25,379 bases of DNA from Dehalococcoidia bacterium (GCA_002730485.1 PCAH01000027.1:1-25379); one strand, 5' to 3'. Counted from the stretch's first letter, positions 6,744-14,150 are shown. Program-made: numbers and translations. Notes: generated from the letters alone by a model not told the origin.

Positions 6744-7610
6744 ATGACTTATAGAACATTCTTAAAGACTTTCGTTGGGTCAGGTGGTCAAGTTCCTAAG
6801 CAACTTGGGCTACCGACCGGAACCGTTCTGCTGCCGGATTACGTGAAGTTGGTCAATGGCAGATTACTCTGGAGCTTATCGACTCCTGAGAACTTAAGGT
6901 GGGCAGAGCCTGACGGCAGGTTACTAGAGAATTTCGCCCGGTTAGCTCAAGCACCAGACGTTGATATAGCAGAGTTTGCCAACACCTGGGGGGTGCTAGG
7001 GATCTGTAAGCACGGCATGCCTCATACCCACAACCCTTCTCCGGTCCCACTTCATGTGGCGGGTACCCTGACCGAGAGGAAACTGGCCCAGTTACTGGCC
7101 AATTCATGTGTACCTAGACGAGATCGAAATCAGCCGGGACTATGGTCCGAACAGCTTAGTAGTTGGAAGACCTACGCGAACCAAGTAACGGCCATGATGT
7201 CTATAGCACAAGCCCTCGACGGCGGGGAAAGAGGGAGCGCAGCGAACTGGACCCTGTTGTGCGGAACAGCCGAGAGCGTTTATCAGATGAGCCTAGATAC
7301 CCAGTGGTTACGGCTGACTCTGGTGATTAACGGATGGTTGGAGATGGCTAACGTCCGCCCAGTCGTAGATCTGAATCGGAACGGACCTCAAGTCACTTTA
7401 TCCGGATCCGCCACCTTATTTGGCGCCGTAGCGCTGCAGATGGCGTCTGTATTGACGAGGGCAGACTCTCTGTCGATCTGTGCCAACTGTGGCAGTACAT
7501 TTCAACCTGGTCGAAAGCCACGGAAGGGGCAACGGAGCTTTTGCAAAGACTGCGCTAACAACCGTACCTACTCGAAACACGCGATGCGGATCAGGAGACA
7601 AGTGTCATGA
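6744..7610 (+). CDS. CGNR-like zinc-ribbon protein coupled to the integrase
   Basis: Protein of 288 residues whose C-terminus carries a clear zinc ribbon, CANCGSTF then RSFCKDCANNRTY (C246, C249, C267, C270), followed by a basic RIRRQ tail. The ribbon resembles CGNR-type zinc fingers, seen at the C-termini of proposed transcription regulators, but the exact CGNR tetrapeptide is absent. The N-terminal 240 residues show no motif I know; they contain Trp-rich helical segments like those of CGNR/ABATE-type ligand-binding domains. The stop codon overlaps the integrase ATG (ATGA, 7607-7610), so the two are translated together. A role in controlling integration, or as a DNA-binding partner of the integrase, is inference from this coupling. 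No Shine-Dalgarno precedes the ATG. Confidence 0.6.
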   Translation: MTYRTFLKTFVGSGGQVPKQLGLPTGTVLLPDYVKLVNGRLLWSLSTPENLRWAEPDGRLLENFARLAQAPDVDIAEFANTWGVLGICKHGMPHTHNPSPVPLHVAGTLTERKLAQLLANSCVPRRDRNQPGLWSEQLSSWKTYANQVTAMMSIAQALDGGERGSAANWTLLCGTAESVYQMSLDTQWLRLTLVINGWLEMANVRPVVDLNRNGPQVTLSGSATLFGAVALQMASVLTRADSLSICANCGSTFQPGRKPRKGQRSFCKDCANNRTYSKHAMRIRRQVS

Positions 7611-8779
7611 ACGGAAGCATACGTAGACGAGGAAAAGGGACCTATGAACTGACCATCGACCTTGGTAAAGACTCCAGGGGGCGGAGGCAGAGGAAGTTCG
7701 TCAACGTCAAAGGAACTAGGAAAGAAGCCGATAGGAAATTGAGAGAATTGGCGTCGGCAGTCGATTCTGGCACGGCTCTTGACCTATCTAAGGTCAATTT
7801 ATCGGAGTTCCTAGAGCGCTGGATGACTGACTACGTTTCTACTAACACGGCACCATCCACGCAAGACGGCTACCACTTCATTGTCAGATGTCACCTAATC
7901 CCTCATCTCGGGAACATCCCGCTTAAGAAATTACAGCCTGCGCATCTCCAGGAGTATTACGCTAAGGCTCTGTCTACTGGGAGGCGAGACGGGAAAGGTG
8001 GACTATCAGCAAGGACCGTGAAACATCATCACCGAGTACTATCGGAAGCATTGTCACATGCAGTTAAGTGGGGAGTTCTATCTAGAAATGTTGCCCAAAT
8101 GACAGACCCACCTCGTCCTTCGAGGAAAGAAATTATCATTCTCCCTCCATATGAGATTGACCGGCTCATTGACGCATTCAAGGGGACCGATTATTACGCC
8201 CTGGTGTATACCGCTCTTTACACTGGCATGCGCCGAGGGGAACTATTGGGACTCCGCTGGTGTGATGTCGATTTACCGCTCGCTACGATTTCGGTCACGC
8301 AATCCCTGCAAAGACTGTATGGCGGTGAATTCTCAGTACGGGAACCAAAGAGTGCTCACAGTCGAAGGTTGATTCCAATGCCTCCGTCATTAGCGATTTT
8401 GCTGAGGAGCCATAAAGAACATGAAGAAGAGCGGAAAGAGTTGCTTGGAATAACAGTTGCCCCAACAGACTTGGTATTTGCTCATCTGGACGGTTCTCCG
8501 TTAGACCCAAGTACGGTTAGTCATACCTTCGCTCAGATAGTCACGGAATCCGGTCTAAAGAACGTCCGATTTCATGACCTACGCCATGCACATGCCAGTT
8601 TGATGCTCCGTACCGGAGCTAACCCTAAAGTTATCAGCGAACGACTAGGCCATTCATCAATAGCTATAACAATGGACATCTACTCGCATGTGATGCCGGG
8701 GCTGCAAGAAGAAGCAGCCATCCGCTTTGAAGAAGCACTCAAGCCAAGGAATTTGGAAGAGCCTTTAAAAGTGAATTAG
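7607..8779 (+). CDS. int: Tyrosine recombinase / phage-type integrase
   Basis: Site-specific recombinase of 390 residues, normal size for a lambda-like integrase. Domains in order: AP2-like arm-binding domain (about 1-55, with the basic RGRRQRKFVNVKGT strand), SAM-like core-binding domain (about 64-160) and catalytic domain (about 175-375). The full catalytic set is visible: R209 (TGMRRGE), K248 (EPKSAHSRR), H323 and R326 (HDLRHAH), H349 (LGHSS) and the nucleophile Y359 (DIYSHV). It should be active. The start ATG overlaps the stop of the zinc-ribbon gene. A terminator follows, then tRNA-Leu, whose 3' end points to the integrase; this is the usual arrangement when the tRNA 3' end is the attachment site. 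The short AAATGTCGGCA repeats downstream may be arm-type binding sites. Confidence 0.93.
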   Translation: MNGSIRRRGKGTYELTIDLGKDSRGRRQRKFVNVKGTRKEADRKLRELASAVDSGTALDLSKVNLSEFLERWMTDYVSTNTAPSTQDGYHFIVRCHLIPHLGNIPLKKLQPAHLQEYYAKALSTGRRDGKGGLSARTVKHHHRVLSEALSHAVKWGVLSRNVAQMTDPPRPSRKEIIILPPYEIDRLIDAFKGTDYYALVYTALYTGMRRGELLGLRWCDVDLPLATISVTQSLQRLYGGEFSVREPKSAHSRRLIPMPPSLAILLRSHKEHEEERKELLGITVAPTDLVFAHLDGSPLDPSTVSHTFAQIVTESGLKNVRFHDLRHAHASLMLRTGANPKVISERLGHSSIAITMDIYSHVMPGLQEEAAIRFEEALKPRNLEEPLKVN

Positions 8780-8784
8780 AAATT

Positions 8785-8806
8785 AAATGTCGGCAAAATG
8801 TCGGCA
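8785..8806 (+). repeat. Tandem 11-bp repeat next to integrase (possible arm-type site)
   Basis: Two exact head-to-tail copies of AAATGTCGGCA (8785-8795 and 8796-8806), beginning 5 nt after the integrase stop, followed by a GCAAAAA heptamer repeated nearly three times (8811-8830). Short repeats beside a lambda-type integrase and its target tRNA are typical of integrase arm sites; this role is inferred. Confidence 0.5.
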
Positions 8807-8826
8807 AACCGCAAAAAGCAAAAAGC

Positions 8827-8857
8827 AAAAGCCCCCAATGTTGTGTTGAGGGCTTTT
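8827..8857 (+). terminator. Rho-independent terminator after the integrase
   Basis: Stem AAAAGCCC (8827-8834) / GGGCTTTT (8850-8857), extended by CAA/TTG pairs past one mismatch, followed by cc. It separates the integrase from the tRNA, which is transcribed towards it. Confidence 0.65.
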
Positions 8858-8874
8858 CCGTGCCTATAAATGGG

Positions 8875-8960
8875 TGGTGCCGAAGGTCAGAGTCGAACTG
8901 ACACGGGGTCACCCCCACTGGTTTTTGAGACCAGCGCGTCTACCATTCCGCCACTTCGGC
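8875..8960 (-). tRNA. tRNA-Leu (anticodon CAA), CCA encoded
   Basis: The reverse strand folds into a complete class II tRNA: acceptor GCCGAAG (8954-8960) / CTTCGGC (8879-8885), D stem GCG/CGC, anticodon stem CTGGT/ACCAG with loop CTCAAAA giving anticodon CAA (reads UUG), a long variable arm with GGGG/CCCC, and T arm GTCAG-TTCGACT-CTGAC. Discriminator A73 at 8878 fits leucine; the CCA is encoded (8875-8877). The body is 83 nt. The 3' end faces the integrase, marking it as the probable integration target. The gene appears intact, so one att half would have to restore the tRNA 3' end. Confidence 0.95.
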
Positions 8961-9049
8961 ACCGTGTGATTTTATAGCTAATTCCCTGCCTTCGCTACCC
9001 CGTGGCCACATTGTCTTGGCCATTTTGGACCCTGTTTCCCGATAGACTC

Positions 9050-9112
9050 CAAGCTTGATTGCTTTGCCAGGCCTTTGTTCTGCATAATCGAAGATGACGC
9101 GCATCAAGCTTG
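9050..9112. repeat. 10-bp inverted repeat upstream of the HIT gene
   Basis: CAAGCTTGAT (9050-9059) and ATCAAGCTTG (9103-9112) are perfect inverted copies 43 nt apart; each contains the palindrome AAGCTT. They lie 38 nt before the HIT start codon. Could be paired operators or chance; no hairpin terminator features. Confidence 0.35.
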
Positions 9113-9149
9113 AACCAGAGTTTGTATCAAGGGATTTAAGGGAACCCGG

Positions 9150-9587
9150 ATGGCAAGAATGACTGATTGCCCCATGTGCCAGGGGCCTATGTTTGCCGCG
9201 GATGGCAGCCAACACCCGCAGAAGATCGCTGAACTCGATGTCTGCACTGTTATCGTGAACCGAGACTGGCAGTTCTACAAAGGAAGCGCCGTTCTGGTTT
9301 ACCAAGACCACGTCACAGAGTTACATCACCTTTCTACAGACCTGCAAAACCGCTTCCTGGCCGACGGCTCGCGCGTCGCGGCCGCCCTTGAAAAGACGTA
9401 CCCAGGGATAAGATTGAACCACGGATTGTTTGGCAACATGGTTCCCCACCTTCATTGGCACATGGTGGTGCGCCGTCCGACAGACCCAGACCCCAAATCC
9501 ACCATCTGGGAAGCGCCCATCCCGAACCTCGATTTATCAGATGAGGATATCTTCAATACTGCGTCGGAGATACTCGCAAATCTCTGA
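9150..9587 (+). CDS. HIT family hydrolase (nucleotide-binding)
   Basis: Protein of 145 residues of the histidine triad superfamily, the size of Fhit/HinT-type enzymes. The signature is H-x-H-x-H: HLHWHMVVR with H100, H102 and H104, the middle/last His forming the active site that hydrolyses nucleoside phosphoramidates or dinucleoside polyphosphates. It is preceded by LNHGLFGNMVPH, the usual Asn-Gly strand. Also fitting are AELDVCTVIVNRDWQFYKGS and DHVTELHHL. Cys7 and Cys10 (CPMC) could be half of a zinc site. The start is the ATG at 9150, with only a weak AAGGGA ahead; a 10-bp inverted repeat (9050-9112) sits upstream. The unknown gene at 9624 follows 36 nt later and may share its transcript. 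Cytosolic; exact substrate unknown. Confidence 0.85.
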   Translation: MARMTDCPMCQGPMFAADGSQHPQKIAELDVCTVIVNRDWQFYKGSAVLVYQDHVTELHHLSTDLQNRFLADGSRVAAALEKTYPGIRLNHGLFGNMVPHLHWHMVVRRPTDPDPKSTIWEAPIPNLDLSDEDIFNTASEILANL

Positions 9588-9623
9588 CGAGAACATCCTC
9601 CGCATCTAATCAAGAGGACCGAT

Positions 9624-10073
9624 ATGCCCGAATATCACATCACCGTGGGAGATGGCCGCACGACAGAAAAGCTTGTCACTGCAGCAAATTACGGTTATTG
9701 CCACTCCCAGGTGTTCTCAGACAACTTTCCTGCCAGACCATTCAATGGTGAAATGGGCCGGGAGATAGTCCTGCTCAGTTTTGATCATCCTATCTCCTCG
9801 AACGATGCCACTGCCGAAGCCGCCAAACAGGGTCTAGAGCGTCCCTATTACGAAGATGCACTTTATTTCGGGATTAAATATCCGGAGGTCCAACTGGAAG
9901 GCCCGGTGGCTTTTCTCCACGACCCCTGGCTGGGAAACCACGGCCGACGGGACACGATCTGTCTCTGGAACAACGCTGGTCGCCGGGAATTGGGTCTGGA
10001 AGGATTTGACGACCTTTGGGAACCGAACTACCGCCTCGCATTTGTGCGTCCGGATGTCAATTCCGCCGAATAA
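9624..10073 (+). CDS. Hypothetical protein
   Basis: Unrecognised soluble protein of 149 residues with no signal peptide, membrane helix or known motif. It reads as genuine coding: even composition, acidic (many D/E), rich in aromatics (NYGYCHSQVF, YYEDALYFGIKYP, DDLWEPNYRLAF), with a conserved-looking HDPWLGNHGRRDTICLW stretch at about 96-112. The ATG at 9624 has AGAGGA about 7 nt upstream. It follows the HIT gene closely on the same strand, and the rpmH promoter begins 45 nt after its stop, so it is the last gene of that small unit. Confidence 0.55.
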   Translation: MPEYHITVGDGRTTEKLVTAANYGYCHSQVFSDNFPARPFNGEMGREIVLLSFDHPISSNDATAEAAKQGLERPYYEDALYFGIKYPEVQLEGPVAFLHDPWLGNHGRRDTICLWNNAGRRELGLEGFDDLWEPNYRLAFVRPDVNSAE

Positions 10074-10117
10074 GCGGCAACAGGGAATAATCGAGGTTGG
10101 CTTACAGGCGTAACTCC

Positions 10118-10146
10118 TTGACGCAATATTTGGGCACGCCTATAAT
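10118..10146 (+). promoter_or_regulatory. Strong sigma70-type promoter for the rpmH operon
   Basis: TTGACG (10118-10123), exact 17-nt spacer, and a perfect TATAAT (10141-10146). The start of transcription would be about 10153, giving an 18-nt leader carrying AAGGA before the GTG at 10171. This is the best promoter in the window, as expected for a ribosomal protein operon. Confidence 0.85.
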
Positions 10147-10170
10147 TCTTCGGAGTAAGGATGTGTTTTT

Positions 10171-10308
10171 GTGCCTAAACGAACCTATCAACCCAAGAAA
10201 CGACGCAGATTTCGCGTGCATGGCTTTCGCCACCGTTCCAGCACCTCTGACGGTAGGGCGATCCTTAAACGACGGCGCTTCAAGGGCCGCCATAAACTAA
10301 CCGTATAA
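10171..10308 (+). CDS. rpmH: 50S ribosomal protein L34
   Basis: A 45-residue, very basic protein starting at a GTG. It reads [20 protein letters not shown], then [20 protein letters not shown] and KLTV, which is the complete L34 signature (KRTYQPxxxxRxRxHGFRxRMxTxxGRxVLxxRRxKGRxxL). L34 sits in domain I of 23S rRNA in the large subunit. In the family the residue after HGFRxR is usually Met, here Ser-Ser. AAGGA lies 9 nt before the GTG and a consensus promoter just upstream. It heads the rpmH-rnpA-yidD-yidC-jag group; dnaA, the frequent left neighbour, is absent here. Confidence 0.95.
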   Translation: MPKRTYQPKKRRRFRVHGFRHRSSTSDGRAILKRRRFKGRHKLTV

Positions 10309-10396
10309 CGTCGGTGCCCTTCAACTCACCCAGTAGCTCAAGCAACTGTTCTATTAGAAAAGTACTCTGCGGCCCAATCAAGGGTTTACTCTAGTA

Positions 10397-10789
10397 ATGC
10401 AGCGCAGGCAACGGCTAACGGGCAGCAAACGGTTCACCCAGATACATGTGAAAGGCAGCAGCGCCGCCAACCGGTTATTGGTAATCCGATACCTGGACAA
10501 CGGTTTAGATTGCAGCCGCTTCGGTTTTTTGGTGAACAAACGCATTGGGAATGCGGCTGTGAGAAACAGGGTGAAACGGCGACTGCGGGAAGTAGTTCGA
10601 TTAAATCAGGTCAAGGCAGGCTGGGACGCTCTATTCATTGTCCGGCGAGGCGCCGGAACTGCCAGGTACCAAGATCTAAAGAACGCAGCAGAGAACCTGT
10701 TACAGCGTGCCAATCTGGTGGACCAAACTCCATCGCCCAACGGTCCAGGGCCAACTGTGGACCAAACTCCAAGATCGACAACGGACTAG
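10397..10789 (+). CDS. rnpA: Ribonuclease P protein component
   Basis: Protein subunit of RNase P, which matures tRNA 5' ends together with the M1 RNA. The family signature RIGNAAVRNRVKRRLREVVR is present at about residues 49-68, preceded by SRFGFLVNK; the N-terminus QRRQRLTGSKRFTQI also fits (RLxxSxxFxxV). The core ends at about residue 106 and is followed by a Pro/Thr-rich tail in which VDQTP occurs twice; the DNA shows a 15-nt direct repeat GTGGACCAAACTCCA (10718 and 10757) spaced 39 nt, in frame. The tail is lineage-specific and probably disordered. Lies 88 nt after rpmH. Confidence 0.95.
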   Translation: MQRRQRLTGSKRFTQIHVKGSSAANRLLVIRYLDNGLDCSRFGFLVNKRIGNAAVRNRVKRRLREVVRLNQVKAGWDALFIVRRGAGTARYQDLKNAAENLLQRANLVDQTPSPNGPGPTVDQTPRSTTD

Positions 10790-10862
10790 CCACCAGCAGA
10801 GTAGATTGTTGTTACGCAGGATTTGCCTACTAGATGTTTGCCCCGGTGTTGGAATCGCATAA

Positions 10863-11072
10863 ATGAAATTTGCCGTTCTATCGGCGATTTGGCTCTATCA
10901 GAAGACCCTTTCGCCGCTGCTTCCCACATCATGCAGGTATTATCCTAGTTGTTCGCATTACTCCCAGGAAGCCGTCGAGAAATACGGCGTTTTTAAAGGC
11001 GTATGGCTGGGGACAAAGCGCCTTGGTCGCTGTCGCCCTTTGGGTGGCCAAGGATACGACCCCGTACCGTGA
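10863..11072 (+). CDS. yidD: Membrane protein insertion efficiency factor YidD
   Basis: Protein of 69 residues with the whole YidD (haemolytic DUF37) pattern: a hydrophobic/amphipathic N-terminal helix ([13 protein letters not shown]), then [43 protein letters not shown]. The three conserved cysteines are present. It is a small inner-face membrane-associated protein that helps Sec/YidC-dependent insertion. The stop codon overlaps a GTG of the next gene (GTGA, 11069-11072). Conserved neighbour of rnpA and yidC. Confidence 0.95.
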   Translation: MKFAVLSAIWLYQKTLSPLLPTSCRYYPSCSHYSQEAVEKYGVFKGVWLGTKRLGRCRPLGGQGYDPVP

Positions 11073-12349
11073 GAATCATCAACCGGTCCAATACCGGATC
11101 TCGGTGGAAAAGTATCATCCATAACAAACCGACCACTTCAGAACTCAATCATTCCCGGACAACCTCCGGTTCCGTCCGTGGCAATAGGCTAGTCAATAAA
11201 CGACTATTCCTTTTGTTGGCCGTTATCCTCCTGCCATTGTTGGCCGGTTGCGCGCCAGGCGGCGTTGGTGATGACGCAAACGGGTGGAACCCTCCTGTTA
11301 GTGACGATGGCGTGGTCTACGTTGGCACCAAAGACGGCGAGGTGATCGCCCTGATCGACAACGGTTTTGAGGGTGTTTCAAATCGTGAGATCTGGTCCTT
11401 CCCGGCATCGATCGATCAGGGAGATATCGAAGGTGCCTACGCCACTCCCCTGGTACAGGGCGACCTCGTCTACATTGCGGGAATCGATGGCTATGTCTAC
11501 GCATTGAACAAGGAAAACGGCAGCATAAGCGACGGGGGTTGGAAGAGGCCGCGGGGGTTCGTTGAAGAACTGGAACCGCTGGTTTCCGGCTTGACCTACG
11601 ACCCGGCGAACGACATCATCCTTTCAGCCAACGGAGAAGGGCAATTAAACGCCTACACCGCCGACCTTGGGGAAAATTTCTGGGAGAATCCGTTCCAAGC
11701 GGATAAGGAAATCTGGTCTACGCCCGTCGTTGACAGCCAATTCGCCTATTTCGGCTCTCATGACCACAAGGCTTATGCAGTAAGACTGAGCAATGGCGAG
11801 AAGTTCTGGGAGTACCAGACCGGCGGCGTGGTAGCCGGGAAACCATTGCTTTTTGACGGTAAAGTGATCTTTGGGTCCTTCGATAGAACCCTTTACGCCG
11901 TTTCAGCAGACGCCAGTGGCAACGTCTCTTTAGATTGGTCTTTCAAAGGCGATAACTGGTTCTGGGCGGGAGCCATAACCGACGGTCAGACTATCTTTGC
12001 CCCGAACATGGACGGAAATATCTACGCCCTGGACACCAACGGCAATCTTCTGTGGAAGCACCACGTAGGCGGATCCATAGTCTCTCAGCCAGTCCTCGTC
12101 GATAGAGGCTTGGTGGTGGTGAATAAGGGCGGCGATCTATTCTTGCTGTCTACCGATGCATCGCAACAAGGTATCGCCCGCGAGCTCTCCAACCCAATCA
12201 AATTGGACGCCCAGGTCAAGGCTCCGTTATACGCAGGTGGCGACGTAGTCTTCGTAGGTTCTCAAGACCGCCGGGTCCGGCGCGTCGACTTAAAGGTCGG
12301 CGAAACCGCCTGGTGCTGGCACACCCGGGACGGCTCATGCAACAACTAG
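11069..12349 (+). CDS. PQQ-type beta-propeller lipoprotein (BamB-like)
   Basis: Protein of 426 residues if begun at the GTG that overlaps the yidD stop. A signal segment [19 protein letters not shown] shows a lipobox LLAG-C, so it is probably an exported lipoprotein. The rest is a chain of propeller blades with the PQQ/WD-like rhythm: [87 protein letters not shown] and [15 protein letters not shown]; at least seven blades. BamB in E. coli has this fold and helps outer-membrane protein assembly, but the call here is fold only. Odd: about 45 basic/polar residues would precede the signal if translation begins at 11069; no ATG, GTG or good TTG lies closer, so the real start is uncertain. Its place between yidD and yidC suggests a link to membrane protein biogenesis. 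Confidence 0.75.
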   Translation: MRIINRSNTGSRWKSIIHNKPTTSELNHSRTTSGSVRGNRLVNKRLFLLLAVILLPLLAGCAPGGVGDDANGWNPPVSDDGVVYVGTKDGEVIALIDNGFEGVSNREIWSFPASIDQGDIEGAYATPLVQGDLVYIAGIDGYVYALNKENGSISDGGWKRPRGFVEELEPLVSGLTYDPANDIILSANGEGQLNAYTADLGENFWENPFQADKEIWSTPVVDSQFAYFGSHDHKAYAVRLSNGEKFWEYQTGGVVAGKPLLFDGKVIFGSFDRTLYAVSADASGNVSLDWSFKGDNWFWAGAITDGQTIFAPNMDGNIYALDTNGNLLWKHHVGGSIVSQPVLVDRGLVVVNKGGDLFLLSTDASQQGIARELSNPIKLDAQVKAPLYAGGDVVFVGSQDRRVRRVDLKVGETAWCWHTRDGSCNN

Positions 12350-12405
12350 ATACTCAACTCAACCGACACACCCCGGCAATTTCGCCGGTAACGAGGTAGG
12401 TCTCT

Positions 12406-13353
12406 TTGGAGATCATTTCAACTCTCTGGACCGAAGCTATCATTCGGCCCATGCTCAACACGCTGGTGGTGCTCTACACCATCTTATTCAGCCAGATGGG
12501 TCTGGCGATCATTGTACTGACCGCGTTCATCCGGTTGGTCACAATGCCTTTGACCCTGAAACAGCTGAAGCAGATGAGAGCTATGAGCGAGCTTCAGCCC
12601 AAGATCAAAGAGATTCAAGACCGGTACGCCAGAGACCGGTCTCGGGTGTCACAAGAGACCTTCAAACTCTACAGAGAAGCCGGTGTAAGCCCCTTTGGCT
12701 GTCTGGGCCCGATGGTTGTCCAGATGCCCATCCTCATTGGACTATTTAGGGTTCTGATCCAGGTGGTGTTCTCCAGGCCTGACAACCTGGTGGGACTATC
12801 AGAAAAGATGTACACCTGGATATCGGTGGCGCCCATATTCTCGGCTGCGCCACTGAATTCCGGTTTCTTGTGGATGGACCTGGCGGAAAATCCATCCATC
12901 AGCGGTAACCCCCTTAACGCGCTCATCCCGGCTCTTGTCTTTGCTTCTACGTGGGTCCAACAGAAGATGACCATGCAGCCGTCGACGGACCCGAGACAGG
13001 CTGGCAACCAGGCGATGATGCTCTGGTTGATGCCGCTGATGATCGCATTCTTCTCGATAACATTGCCCAGTGGTCTGGCGCTGTACTGGACCACTTCCAA
13101 CCTGATTGGAATAGCAATTCAATACTTCGTTACAGGTGGCTGGGGGCCACTATTCCCCTTGTTCCCACCAAAGACTGAGCCGCAGGCCGCACCGGTGGCG
13201 TCAGGCCGTCCATCCCAAAATGATTCACAGGAGGAGATGGTAGAAGATGGAAGAGATAGTGAGGAGCGCCCGAACCGTCGAAGAAGCAATCGAGCTGGCA
13301 CTGAAAGAGCTCGACGCCGACCGAGACGAGGCCGAGGTAGAAATACTAAGTAG
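12406..13353 (+). CDS. yidC: Membrane protein insertase YidC/Oxa1 (short form)
   Basis: Insertase of 315 residues lacking the large periplasmic domain of proteobacterial YidC, as in Gram-positives and Chloroflexota. Seen in order: TM1 with LGLAI-like QMGLAIIVLTAFIRLVTMPL including the conserved hydrophilic-groove Arg (R43), a cytoplasmic helical hairpin (LKQLKQMRAMSELQPKIKEI), FGCLGPMVVQMPILIGLFRV, NALIPALVFASTWVQQKM, and LWLMPLMIAFFSITLPSGLALYW, a standard C-terminal core. A Pro/Gln linker then leads to a strongly basic Arg-rich tail, which may contact ribosomes. The start is a TTG with AGGTAGG just upstream; a small GC-rich hairpin (12373-12388) lies right before it. The last 107 nt overlap the jag gene in another frame. 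Confidence 0.95.
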   Translation: MEIISTLWTEAIIRPMLNTLVVLYTILFSQMGLAIIVLTAFIRLVTMPLTLKQLKQMRAMSELQPKIKEIQDRYARDRSRVSQETFKLYREAGVSPFGCLGPMVVQMPILIGLFRVLIQVVFSRPDNLVGLSEKMYTWISVAPIFSAAPLNSGFLWMDLAENPSISGNPLNALIPALVFASTWVQQKMTMQPSTDPRQAGNQAMMLWLMPLMIAFFSITLPSGLALYWTTSNLIGIAIQYFVTGGWGPLFPLFPPKTEPQAAPVASGRPSQNDSQEEMVEDGRDSEERPNRRRSNRAGTERARRRPRRGRGRNTK

Positions 13354-13924
13354 GGGTAAGACTGGCTTCCTGGGCATTGGATCAGAACTAGCCCAGGTCA
13401 AGGTTACCCGAGTATCCACAACCCGGACCGAAGCCGGAGTGCCGAGCACACCGACCGGCGATGCCACTGCCGCAGGAGTGGCCACGGACGCCGTGGGTCA
13501 CATACTTGAGGCCGCCGGTGTCAACGTAACCCGCACACTGAGGGCCGCCAACGATCCCGAATCAGGCGGACCCATCATCGACCTGGCCGGAGAAGACTCA
13601 GGTCTTCTGATTGGACGCCGGGGACAGACACTTCAAGCCCTCCAGTTCCTGGTCAACCTGATCGTCCGTAAGCAATTTGACGGTGTTCGTGTCGTCTTGG
13701 ACGTTGAGAACTACAGGCAGCGCAGAGAGGCATCTCTCAGAGAGATGGCCACCAAGATCGCTGAAAGGGTGACCCAGACCAACCGCAGTATCACCCTGGA
13801 GCCCATGCCACCGGCAGACCGCCGCATCATCCACACCAGTCTCACAGACCACCCCAGTGTGGCCACCGAGAGCACCGGTGAGGGCGACGGACGGAAGGTA
13901 ACGATTCTTCCAAAGCGGGACTAA
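13247..13924 (+). CDS. jag: Jag/KhpB RNA-binding protein
   Basis: RNA-binding protein of 225 residues with the three parts of the family: Jag-N domain (about 2-54, with GKTGFLGIGSELAQVKV), type-II KH domain containing the GRRG loop (residues 123-126, LLIGRRGQTLQALQ) and R3H domain ending in DRRIIH (R192-x3-H196). It is cytosolic, works with KhpA on mRNAs, and is tied to cell-envelope growth in Firmicutes. The start ATG has AGGAGGAG 10 nt upstream, one of the best ribosome binding sites of the window; it lies inside yidC, whose reading frame continues for 107 nt. A 15-residue linker rich in Thr/Ala (about 60-82) replaces the longer linker of some relatives. The coupling with yidC is typical of the family. 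Confidence 0.95.
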   Translation: MEEIVRSARTVEEAIELALKELDADRDEAEVEILSRGKTGFLGIGSELAQVKVTRVSTTRTEAGVPSTPTGDATAAGVATDAVGHILEAAGVNVTRTLRAANDPESGGPIIDLAGEDSGLLIGRRGQTLQALQFLVNLIVRKQFDGVRVVLDVENYRQRREASLREMATKIAERVTQTNRSITLEPMPPADRRIIHTSLTDHPSVATESTGEGDGRKVTILPKRD

Positions 13925-14113
13925 CAGACCACAAGTACGGTACCCAGGTACCTGTTGGTGAACGAAGATCCCGTGGATGATGGATATCTGGCAAGTTTTA
14001 TAGAGTGTTATCCAGGTATGGCAAACAGTACTGGAAAGCCGGTTTTATAACGCCGAAACCCTTTTCAGGAAAACAGCAATAACTGAACGTCTTTTATTTA
14101 GTGAATTCTGTTG

Positions 14114-14150
14114 TTGACCACCGCGTTTTGGATTACATAAAATATCACCG
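14114..14150 (+). promoter_or_regulatory. Promoter of purF, possibly producing a leaderless mRNA
   Basis: TTGACC (14114-14119), 18-nt spacer and TAAAAT (14138-14143). A start site 7 nt after the -10 box would fall at the G of the purF GTG (14150). No Shine-Dalgarno is visible before that GTG. The rest of the 225-nt gap after jag shows AT-rich text without a clear terminator, riboswitch or PurBox that I can identify. Confidence 0.5.

Larger units (their letters stand above)
5511..8960. mobile_element. Putative integrative element at tRNA-Leu (right end at the tRNA; left end not defined)
   Basis: The region holds an intact tyrosine integrase next to the 3' end of tRNA-Leu, a zinc-ribbon protein coupled to it, a divergent excisionase-type HTH protein and two small membrane/lipoprotein genes. 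Much of 5.4-6.7 kb is visibly more AT-rich than the purine cluster. No phage structural, replication or conjugation gene is present, so this is a small satellite-like element or the remnant of a larger one. I searched by eye for a copy of the tRNA 3' end (reading TGGTGCCGAAGGTCAG on the plus strand) to the left and did not see one, so the left border given is only that of the last associated gene; the true border may lie further left or outside the window. Confidence 0.5.

Noticed and set aside
8810..8830. GCAAAAA repeats considered as a CRISPR-like or replication iteron array
   Set aside because: Only about three 7-bp units without spacers; too short for CRISPR and no Rep gene nearby.
13925..14113. 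Gap between jag and purF examined for a purine riboswitch or PurBox
   Set aside because: No purine-riboswitch core or paired GAA-type PurBox could be recognised; only the promoter near purF is supported.
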